This document shows positions 31,508-38,107 of a stretch of DNA of 41,276 nt, in pieces (position 1 is the stretch's first letter; the number at the start of each line of letters is the position of its first letter). The notes beneath the pieces were generated by a model that had not been told where the DNA came from, did not search any database, and saw only the letters and a list, made by a program, of their open reading frames with translations. The position numbers and the translations under genes were made by a program. Source of the DNA: Verrucomicrobiota bacterium (lineage in GTDB: Bacteria > Verrucomicrobiota > Verrucomicrobiia > Limisphaerales > CAIMTB01). Location: NCBI GenBank assembly GCA_963205105.1, contig CAUJJW010000407.1, forward strand, positions 1 through 41,276, written 5' to 3'.

Positions 31508-32896
31508 ATGCTGTCCAAGATCCTTTCCACCCTGGCGAACTGCTTCCGAGTACCGGAGCTGAAGTCGCGTCTTCTCTTCACGCTTGGTCTTCTGACCGTG
31601 TGTCGAGTGGTTGCGATGATTCCGCTTCCCGGGCTCAACGGCGCTGCTTTGACCCAGTTCCTTCAAGAGGTGCAGCGGAACAGCGGAGGGAATTCGCTGA
31701 TCAGCATGTACAGTCTCTTCACTGGAGGTGCATTGGAGCGATGCGCGCTGGGTGCGCTGGGCATCATGCCTTACATCAGTGCCACCATCATCATCCAGCT
31801 CCTGGGTGCGGTCGTTCCGAGCCTGAGCAAACTCGCCCGTGAAGAAGGCGGGAGGATGAAGATCGTGCAGTACAGCCGCTATTTGACCCTGGTCCTATGT
31901 CTTGGACAGGGCTTCGCCATGGCGCTCGGTTGGGAGAATCCACAATCCATTCCGGGTTTCTCCAGCTTTCAGGATCGGTTGGTGATCATGGAGCCGATCT
32001 GGTGGTACCGCATCCAGACGGTCGTTCTGCTCACCGCTGGCACGATGTTGCTGGTGTGGTTGGGCGAACAAATCACTGAGCGTGGCATCGGCAACGGTGT
32101 CTCGCTGATCATCACGATCGGCATTCTGGCCCGACTCCCGCAAACCGCTTCCGGAGTTTATTACATGTTTCGTCCGGCGGGTGGTGGCGACGGCAAGAAT
32201 ATCTTTCATGCTCTGATCCTCCTGGGGCTTTTGGTTGCTGTGGTTGCGGCCGTCATCGCCGTAACGCAAGCGCAACGGAAGATTCCAGTGCAGTACGCCC
32301 AGCGTTCCGTAGGTCGCAAGGTGGTGCCAGGTGGCAGCTCCTTCATGCCTCTTCGGGTGAATGCCGCCGGCGTGATGCCTATTATTTTCGCGCAGGCTAT
32401 TCTGATGTTTCCGGAGAAGCTTCTAATTACCTTGGGTGGCCGGTTCGATCAACTGGCTTTCCTGAAGTCACTTGGGACGGCGATAGCTTATGGCAAGGCT
32501 CCCTATCTGATGATGGAGGCGGCCATGATCATCTTTTTCTCGTATTTCTGGGTCGCCACGATTTTTAACGAGATTCAGATCGCGGACGATTTGAAGAAAT
32601 ACGGTGGTTACATACCCGGCGTTCGCCCGGGGCAGGCGACCAGTGATTTCCTTCATTGGACGATGAGTCGTATTACGTTGGCGGGTGCCGTGTTCCTTGC
32701 CACCATTGCGATCCTCCCCATCATTTTGTATCGCATTCTGGATGTGCCCTTGGACGTCGCCAGTTTCTTCGGTGGAACCAGCATTCTGATCACTGTCGGA
32801 GTGCTTTTGGACACCTTGCGTCAACTGGAGTCCTTCCTGGTGATGAGGCACTACGATGGGTTCCTCAAGAAGGGCCGTGTTCGTGGACGTTTTTGA
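31508..32896 (+). CDS. secY: Protein translocase subunit SecY
   Basis: 462 residues from the ATG at 31508; the frame is open into rplO but that part is not conserved. SecY is the channel of the Sec translocon in the inner membrane. Ten hydrophobic helices can be traced. Conserved points: ITERGIGNGVSLIITIGIL (cytoplasmic loop/TM5), RKIPVQYAQR and the SFMPLRVNAAGVMPIIFAQ stretch (TM7), ADDLKKYGGYIPGVRPG (C5 loop, ribosome/SecA contact) and the C-terminal RHYDGFLKKGRVRGRF. A plug-like segment follows TM1 (GGNSLISMYSLFTGGALER). adk, often found after secY, is missing; map comes next. Confidence 0.97.
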   Translation: MLSKILSTLANCFRVPELKSRLLFTLGLLTVCRVVAMIPLPGLNGAALTQFLQEVQRNSGGNSLISMYSLFTGGALERCALGALGIMPYISATIIIQLLGAVVPSLSKLAREEGGRMKIVQYSRYLTLVLCLGQGFAMALGWENPQSIPGFSSFQDRLVIMEPIWWYRIQTVVLLTAGTMLLVWLGEQITERGIGNGVSLIITIGILARLPQTASGVYYMFRPAGGGDGKNIFHALILLGLLVAVVAAVIAVTQAQRKIPVQYAQRSVGRKVVPGGSSFMPLRVNAAGVMPIIFAQAILMFPEKLLITLGGRFDQLAFLKSLGTAIAYGKAPYLMMEAAMIIFFSYFWVATIFNEIQIADDLKKYGGYIPGVRPGQATSDFLHWTMSRITLAGAVFLATIAILPIILYRILDVPLDVASFFGGTSILITVGVLLDTLRQLESFLVMRHYDGFLKKGRVRGRF

Positions 32897-32977
32897 TTCG
32901 GGTTCATTGAAAGTCCTGGTGCGTTGCTCCGCGATGTCGGAGCCCGTTCCGGGGTGGTGGTTGAGACGCTGAACTGA

Positions 32978-33739
32978 ATGGGTGTGATCAAGACCCAGGC
33001 GGAGATTGCGTCGATTCGGCAGGCGAGCCGCATCGCTCAGGCTGTTCTTGAGGAGACGGGCTCCTGGCTTCGGCCAGGAATCACGACCTTGGAAGTGGAT
33101 GAGTATGCCGCCGAGAGAATTCGTGTGCATGGAGCGCGAAGTGCGTTTCTGGGCTACCGGTCCTTTCCACGGCACACCTGCATCTCGGTGAACGACGAAG
33201 TTGTCCATGGAATCGCTGGCCCGCGACGGCTGCAGTTCGGCGATTTGGTGAGTGTGGACGTTGGTGTTCTTTTTAAGGGGTTTGTCGGGGACACCGCCGC
33301 GACGTTCGCGGTGGGAGGATGTGATCCGGTTGCTCAGCGGTTGATGGATGTGACCCGGGAGTCGCTGGTGTTGGGGATGGATGCCGCACGCGGTGGGAAC
33401 CGGGTGCGCGATATTTCTGCCGCGATTCAGAAATTCGTCGAAGCCGCCGGGTTCAGCATTGTCCGGGAGTTTGTAGGGCACGGAGTCGGGCGGAGCGTCC
33501 ATGAGGAACCGCAAGTGCCGAACTTTGTTGAGGCGGGTCGGAACTCGCCCCGGTTGAAGCCGGGAATGACGATTGCCATCGAACCGATGGTGAACGCGGG
33601 TCGGAGAGAAGTGCGGGTGTTGAATGACGGCTGGACGGTTGTCACGGATGATGGCAAGCTCTCCGCCCATTTTGAGCACACCGTCCTGATAACGGACGGC
33701 GCGCCTGAGATTTTAACGTGTCACGAGAGGATGCCATAA
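32978..33739 (+). CDS. map: Methionine aminopeptidase, type I
   Basis: 253 residues. It removes the initiator Met from nascent proteins. All five metal ligands of the pita-bread fold are visible: Asp in SVDVGV, Asp in GDTAAT, His in GHGVGRSVHEEP, Glu in AIEPMV and Glu in AHFEHTV; the substrate-site His is in ISVNDEVVHGI. It starts 81 bases after secY. Its last 22 bases overlap the start of infA in another frame. Confidence 0.95.
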   Translation: MGVIKTQAEIASIRQASRIAQAVLEETGSWLRPGITTLEVDEYAAERIRVHGARSAFLGYRSFPRHTCISVNDEVVHGIAGPRRLQFGDLVSVDVGVLFKGFVGDTAATFAVGGCDPVAQRLMDVTRESLVLGMDAARGGNRVRDISAAIQKFVEAAGFSIVREFVGHGVGRSVHEEPQVPNFVEAGRNSPRLKPGMTIAIEPMVNAGRREVRVLNDGWTVVTDDGKLSAHFEHTVLITDGAPEILTCHERMP

Positions 33740-33936
33740 AAGTCGAAGGGACTGTGGTGGAAGTGCTGCCGAACACAACGTTTCGGGTGGCCTTGCCCAA
33801 TGGTCATCGAGTTTTGGCTCACGTCTCTGGAAAGACGCGGTTGGATTTCAACCGTATCTTGTCGGGAGACCTGGTTGTGGTGGAAATGTCGCCCTACGAC
33901 CTGTCAACTGGTTGCATTACGTATCGACAGAAATGA
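33718..33936 (+). CDS. infA: Translation initiation factor IF-1
   Basis: 72 residues, exactly the usual size, from a GTG at 33718 that lies inside the end of map. MSREDAIKVEGTVVEVLPNTTFRVALPNGH, LAHVSGKTRLDFNRILSGD and VEMSPYDLSTGCITYRQK are the conserved OB-fold. IF-1 blocks the A site during initiation. The overlap implies translational coupling with map. Confidence 0.95.
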   Translation: MSREDAIKVEGTVVEVLPNTTFRVALPNGHRVLAHVSGKTRLDFNRILSGDLVVVEMSPYDLSTGCITYRQK

Positions 33937-33942
33937 GTCGCC

Positions 33943-34056
33943 ATGAAAGTCCGGGCTTCGGTCAAGAAACTGTGTGAGAATTGCAAGGTGGTACGCCGAA
34001 AAGGCGTGATCCGCATCATTTGTTCCAACCCCCGCCACAAGCAGCGACAAGGCTGA
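33943..34056 (+). CDS. rpmJ: Ribosomal protein L36, zinc-binding form
   Basis: A 37-residue gene between infA and rpsM, at the standard size and position. It reads MKVRASVKKLCENCKVVRRK then GVIRIICSNPRHKQRQG. Cys11, Cys14, Cys27 and His32 form the complete CxxC...C...H zinc knuckle. L36 stabilises 23S rRNA in the late 50S subunit. Confidence 0.97.
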   Translation: MKVRASVKKLCENCKVVRRKGVIRIICSNPRHKQRQG

Positions 34057-34065
34057 TATCTTCCC

Positions 34066-34461
34066 ATGCCACGCATCATTGGTGTCGAGATTCCCGGCGA
34101 GAAGCGCATCGAGGTAGCGCTTCGATACATCTACGGGATCGGTCCAAAGAACGCTCTGGAGGTTTTGGAGCGAGCCAACATTCCGCTCGGACTGCGCGCG
34201 AAGGATCTCACAGAGCAACAGCTCTCGCAGATCGTTCATGCCATCCAGGAAGGGAAGTATGTGATCGAGGGCGATCTGCGGCGCGAGATTGGTCTCAACC
34301 TGAAGCGGTTGCAGGCTATCAAGTGCTACCGAGGCGTTCGTCACCTTCGCGGCCTTCCTGTCCGCGGTCAGCGCACCCAGACCAACTCCCGCACGCGGAA
34401 GGGTCCCCGGAAAACCGTCGGCGTGCAGCGCAACCCGAACGCCAAAACCGGCATTCACTAA
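34066..34461 (+). CDS. rpsM: Ribosomal protein S13
   Basis: 131 residues. S13 bridges the 30S head to the 50S subunit and touches P-site tRNA. MPRIIGVEIPGEKRIEVALRYIYGIG, LRREIGLNLKRLQAIKCYRG and RHLRGLPVRGQRTQTNSRTRKGPRKTVG are highly conserved. Nine bases separate it from both rpmJ and rpsK. Confidence 0.97.
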   Translation: MPRIIGVEIPGEKRIEVALRYIYGIGPKNALEVLERANIPLGLRAKDLTEQQLSQIVHAIQEGKYVIEGDLRREIGLNLKRLQAIKCYRGVRHLRGLPVRGQRTQTNSRTRKGPRKTVGVQRNPNAKTGIH

Positions 34462-34470
34462 TCCGTCGCC

Positions 34471-35094
34471 ATGGCTGAAGAGAAGAACAATCCTACCCCT
34501 GCCGCTCCCGAGCAGGCCGCGCCTAAGCAGGCAAAGGCCTCTGGCGGAGAGGGGCGTCCCGCGAAGTCCAAGAAGGCACCTGCCGCCGAAGGTGGTGCAG
34601 CTGCCGCGCCTGCTGCACCCGCAGCAGAAGGGGCCGCAGCGGCCCCAGTTGGGCTGGTGCCAATGGCAGGAAGTGCGCCCACTGCCGCTGAGATTCTTGG
34701 GACCGACACCGGTCCGAAGAAGATTATCAAGGCCAAGGGAGCCAAGAACATCGTTGTTGGGGTCGCCCACATTCTGGCCACGTTCAACAATACGCAGGTT
34801 TCGATCACCGATATGCAGGGCAACCTGATTGGGTGGTCCTGTGCCGGCCGGGTGGGCTTTAAGGGCTCTCGGAAGAGCACTGCATTTGCCGCCCAGCAGG
34901 TTGCGCAGGATGCAGCCCGACAGGCGATGGCCCACGGCTTGAAGGAGATTGAAGTTCGCGTGAAAGGGCCTGGGTCCGGTCGGGAATCGGCGATTCGTGC
35001 CCTGCAAGCGATTGGTCTGGAAATCAGCGCCATCCGCGACGAGACACCGATCCCTCATAACGGGTGCCGTCCTCGCAAGAAGCGACGCGTCTGA
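34471..35094 (+). CDS. rpsK: Ribosomal protein S11 with an ~80-residue Ala/Pro/Lys extension
   Basis: 207 residues; E. coli S11 has 129. The conserved domain starts at about residue 85: KNIVVGVAHILATFNNTQVSITDMQGN, GWSCAGRVGFKGSRKSTAFAAQ and GLEISAIRDETPIPHNGCRPRKKRRV. S11 forms the platform with S7/S18 beside the E site. The N-terminal part is almost pure Ala, Pro, Lys, Glu and Gly (for example APAAPAAEGAAAAP) and must be disordered or wrapped outside the platform. Nine bases behind rpsM, so the start is well placed; there is no ATG nearer the domain except Met65. Confidence 0.95.
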   Translation: MAEEKNNPTPAAPEQAAPKQAKASGGEGRPAKSKKAPAAEGGAAAAPAAPAAEGAAAAPVGLVPMAGSAPTAAEILGTDTGPKKIIKAKGAKNIVVGVAHILATFNNTQVSITDMQGNLIGWSCAGRVGFKGSRKSTAFAAQQVAQDAARQAMAHGLKEIEVRVKGPGSGRESAIRALQAIGLEISAIRDETPIPHNGCRPRKKRRV

Positions 35095-35125
35095 ACCAAC
35101 GGATCTACTTCAGGAGAACAAGGTC

Positions 35126-35734
35126 ATGGCAAGATATACAGGTCCACGGGCGCGCATCAGCCGCCGTTTGGGAGTCCCGATTTTCGGGTACTCAAAGTCT
35201 GTCGAAAAGCGCAACTACCCTCCCGGTCAACACGGGCCGAAGTCGCGCCGAAAGGTGACGGACTACGCGCTGGGTCTGCTGGAAAAGCAGAAACTGCGAT
35301 ATTATTACGGTCTGCAGGAGAAGCAGTTCCGACGGGTTTACGAGACGGCTGCACGGCGTCGCGGTGTTACCGGTGAACAGATGCTCCAGCTGCTGGAGAC
35401 CCGGTTGGACAGCATCGTCTATCACCTGGGCTTTGGAAGCACCCGACCAGCGGCGCGTCAGATGATCGGTCACGGTCATGTGAAGGTGAACGGGCGCAAG
35501 GTGGATGTGGCTTCCTTCGCGGTGAAGGCGAACGACGTGATTGAGGTCCGTGCCAACGCCGTGTCGCGGCAGCTCGCGAACAAGGGTCTGGAACTTTCCA
35601 CCAGCCGTCCCGTTCCGGGATGGATCGTGCTGAATAAGGAGGGCCTGAAAGGCACGGTGGTTCGGATGCCATCCCGGGAGGACATCCAGCCCATCGCCAA
35701 CGAACAGGCTGTTGTCGAATTTTACTCCCGCTAA
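35126..35734 (+). CDS. rpsD: Ribosomal protein S4, zinc-free form
   Basis: 202 residues from the ATG at 35126, behind TCAGGAG. S4 begins 16S assembly and, in E. coli, represses the alpha operon. MARYTGPRARISRRLGVP, NYPPGQHG, LLEKQKLRYYYGLQEKQFRRVY and the S4 RNA-binding domain LETRLDSIVYHLGFGSTRPAARQMIGHGHVKVNGRKV are intact. There is no zinc-finger Cys cluster at the N terminus. Confidence 0.97.
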   Translation: MARYTGPRARISRRLGVPIFGYSKSVEKRNYPPGQHGPKSRRKVTDYALGLLEKQKLRYYYGLQEKQFRRVYETAARRRGVTGEQMLQLLETRLDSIVYHLGFGSTRPAARQMIGHGHVKVNGRKVDVASFAVKANDVIEVRANAVSRQLANKGLELSTSRPVPGWIVLNKEGLKGTVVRMPSREDIQPIANEQAVVEFYSR

Positions 35735-35745
35735 CTGAATCCAAC

Positions 35746-35767
35746 GGAGCGGCCGAAAGGCGGCTCC
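35746..35767 (+). promoter_or_regulatory. GAAA-tetraloop hairpin in the rpsD-rpoA spacer
   Basis: GGAGC (35746-35750) pairs with GCTCC (35763-35767). Inside, GCC/GGC pair across one G-G mismatch and close on a GAAA loop. It lies in the 106-base spacer, the longest within the ribosomal run. No T-run follows, so full termination is unlikely; it may be a processing site, an attenuator or a protein-binding RNA. Confidence 0.45.
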
Positions 35768-35840
35768 ATGGCGGATATACGGCTCGGACGGGGCAGCGGG
35801 AGTGCTCCGACGGGCAGTTTGCATCTGCCAAAAGGAAAAC

Positions 35841-36857
35841 ATGCCAGTCAGACTAGGTCGGTTTGAAATGCCCAAGCGGTTGGTCAAGGACGAGGCCACC
35901 GCGACAGACACGTACGCCAAGTTCACGGCCGAGCCCTTTGAAACGGGTTATGGCTACACCATTGGCAACAGCTTGCGGCGCGTGCTGCTCTCGTCCCTTG
36001 AGGGCGCGGCCATCACGTCGTTCAAGGTGGATGGAGCCATGCACGAATTCACGACCGTTGACGGTGTCGTGGAGGATGTGACGGAGATCGTCCTGAATCT
36101 CAAGAAGGTGAAGTTCAAGAACTTCTCCCGGGATTCGCAACTGCTCCGCTTATCGGTCAACAAGGAGGGGGCTGTGACGGCCGGGGATATTGATCCCACC
36201 GACAAGCTCGAGTTGGTGAATCCTAAGCAGCTCATCTGCACCATCGACAAGAAGAAGAAGTTGGAGATGGAGCTTGAGGTCAAGGTGGGCCGCGGGTTTT
36301 GTCCGGCGGATGAGAACAAGCGACTCGACCAGCCCATTGGCGTGATCGCGATTGACTCGATCTTTTCGCCGGTGACCCGGGTGCGCTACAACGTGGAATC
36401 CGCACGTGTCGGCCAGCGCACCGATTACGACAAGTTGCTTCTGGAGATTTGGACCGATGGACGACTGACTCCACAGGATGCCCTGCTTCAGTCGAGTTCG
36501 ATCCTGAAGAAGCATCTCGAACCGTTCTACAGCTACGATGAGAACGCGGTTCAGTTCGAGGAGGAACGTGGCAAGGAGGACGAGGAGCGCGAGAAGTTCA
36601 AGAAGCTCCTGACGATGTCGGTGAACGAGATCGAATTGTCCGTCCGTGCGGCGAACTGCCTCAACAACGCCAACATTACCACCGTGGGTCAGTTGGCGAT
36701 GAAGACCGAGAGCGAGATGCTGAAGTATCGAAATTTTGGCAAGAAATCGCTCAATGAGATCAAGGACAAGCTCTCGGCGCTCGGGCTGTCCCTGGGGATG
36801 AACATCGACCCCGCACTGCTTGAGGCGCCGAAGGAAGAACCCGTTACTGCTGTTTAG
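35841..36857 (+). CDS. rpoA: RNA polymerase alpha subunit
   Basis: 338 residues from the ATG at 35841, five bases behind AAGGAAAAC. Alpha dimerises to nucleate RNA polymerase. The N-terminal domain holds RFTAEPFETGYGYTIGNSLRRVLLSSLEGAAITSFKVDG-type sequence and HEFTTVDGVVEDVTEIVLNLK; the linker is Glu/Lys rich (EEERGKEDEEREKFKK); the C-terminal domain, which binds UP elements and activators, has VNEIELSVRAANCLNNANI and MLKYRNFGKKSLNEIKDKLSALGLSLGM. Complete. Confidence 0.97.
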   Translation: MPVRLGRFEMPKRLVKDEATATDTYAKFTAEPFETGYGYTIGNSLRRVLLSSLEGAAITSFKVDGAMHEFTTVDGVVEDVTEIVLNLKKVKFKNFSRDSQLLRLSVNKEGAVTAGDIDPTDKLELVNPKQLICTIDKKKKLEMELEVKVGRGFCPADENKRLDQPIGVIAIDSIFSPVTRVRYNVESARVGQRTDYDKLLLEIWTDGRLTPQDALLQSSSILKKHLEPFYSYDENAVQFEEERGKEDEEREKFKKLLTMSVNEIELSVRAANCLNNANITTVGQLAMKTESEMLKYRNFGKKSLNEIKDKLSALGLSLGMNIDPALLEAPKEEPVTAV

Positions 36858-36860
36858 GCC

Positions 36861-37409
36861 ATGCGTCACCTTAAGAAAACCGCCAAGCTGGGGCGGACAT
36901 CCGAACATCGGAATCGGATGCTCACCAATCTGGTGAGCAGCCTGATCAAGCACCGGCGCATTCAAACCACCCTGGCCAAGGCCAAGGCTGCTCAGCGCGT
37001 TGCAGAACGCATGTTGACGCTTGGGAAGCGCGGCAATGCGGCGGCTGCGGCTGCCACGACGGGCGATGACAAGGCCAAGGCGGTCAAACTCGCCGAGAAC
37101 GTTCACTGCCGACGCCTTGTGGCGGCCCGCCTCCATCAACACCCGCGCTCGCTGTTCAACAGCAAGGCGGAGCGGTTGGCCTGGAAGGAGAACGAGGATG
37201 TCGTTCACATCCTGTTCGACAAACTCGCGCCGGTTTACCGCGATCGTTCTGGTGGTTACACGCGCATCGTCAAGATCGCCGCCCTTCGGCGTGGGGATGC
37301 GGGGCAGTTGGCTATTCTGGAATGGGTGGATCTTCCTGCCGAAGTGGCGGGTGCATCCGCCCCGGTTGCCGAATCGGCCACCCCATCCGACGAAACTGCC
37401 AAGAGCTGA
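36861..37409 (+). CDS. rplQ: Ribosomal protein L17 with internal insertion and C-terminal extension
   Basis: 182 residues; typical bacterial L17 has about 115-130. MRHLKKTAKLGRTSEHRNRMLTNLVSSLIKHRRIQTTLAKAK and KLAPVYRDRSGGYTRIVKIAALRRGDAGQLAILEWV are the conserved ends of the core. Between them is an enlarged middle (about residues 58-105, starting GNAAAAAATTGDDKAKAVK), and after the core comes a tail VAGASAPVAESATPSDETAKS. L17 lies near the exit tunnel. Three bases after rpoA, and the last gene before the terminator. Confidence 0.95.
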   Translation: MRHLKKTAKLGRTSEHRNRMLTNLVSSLIKHRRIQTTLAKAKAAQRVAERMLTLGKRGNAAAAAATTGDDKAKAVKLAENVHCRRLVAARLHQHPRSLFNSKAERLAWKENEDVVHILFDKLAPVYRDRSGGYTRIVKIAALRRGDAGQLAILEWVDLPAEVAGASAPVAESATPSDETAKS

Positions 37410-37462
37410 AGCGAATCGCTGGCGGTTGAAGTCAAGCCAGCCAAAGGCTCATCGGTTTTCAA

Positions 37463-37493
37463 GACCCCGGAGAATCTCCGGGGTCCTTTTTTT
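37463..37493 (+). terminator. Strong intrinsic terminator of the ribosomal superoperon
   Basis: GACCCCGGA (37463-37471) pairs perfectly with TCCGGGGTC (37477-37485); the palindrome can extend to 11 bp. A C precedes seven Ts (37487-37493). It lies 54 bases after rplQ and is the only textbook Rho-independent terminator in the window. Confidence 0.95.
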
Positions 37494-37527
37494 GCCCGGT
37501 TTCTGACTTAGGTTTCCCCAGCGAGGC

Positions 37528-37849
37528 TCACCGCGTCGAGGAGGTCTTGGAGGTCTTCGCGAGTTCTTTCAAGCGCTCGACGAGCGCATCGTAGTTGGTG
37601 GTTCGGGAGTTCATCTCGCCGATGATGCCGTTATGTTTTTTCGGCGAGATCATTTTTTTTGGCCAACTGGGCGCATTCTTCGGCAGTAATCCGGAGCTGC
37701 TCGACGGTTTTCGGCCACCGGGTGTCTCGCTCCTCCAACGCTGCTGCCCAGTTCTTGATCCTGGCTCTCTGTTGGCTGCTTCCTCCGATCGTTGAGCCCG
37801 GGGTGAACTGCTGTGCCCAGAGGCACTCCGGCCGCCGACGAGCGAGTGG
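37528..37849 (-). pseudogene. Coiled-coil protein gene broken by a frameshift in an A-run
   Basis: On the minus strand two frames join to one sensible protein. The first (from 37849, open after a stop at 37850-37852) reads QQRARIKNWAAALEERDTRW, then TVEQLRITAEECAQLAKKND, LAEK, and hits a TAA at 37631-37633. Dropping one A from the six-A run (plus-strand Ts 37636-37641) continues it as HNGIIGEMNSRTTNYDALVE, RLKELAKTSKTSSTR and stop at 37528. The joined sequence has regular heptads of a coiled coil. An eight-A run (37653-37660) just upstream is another possible site. No start codon or conserved N-terminal part is recognisable, so the 5' end is unresolved. It could be a real pseudogene, a sequencing error in homopolymers, or recoding by slippage. 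Confidence 0.55.
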
Positions 37850-38107
37850 TCAGGAGAGCAGGCCGTGAACTCGGCGGTCGAGGTGGCCGGGGTGGAGAAA
37901 ATCTCGTTGATGCTTTCGCTGGCCTGGCGGCTGCTGGAGACGGTGGGGGTGGGGCTCACATTCCGGGGAGAGGTGATGACGGCGAAGCGATCCATCTTCG
38001 ACCTCCGGAAGAGTGGAGGGCACGCGGGAAGCGTCCGAACCAAGGCGTTCGCCATGGCAACGCATGCCAGACTCAGTCGCCGTGCAACGGAGAGGCCTTG
38101 GTCCGGA

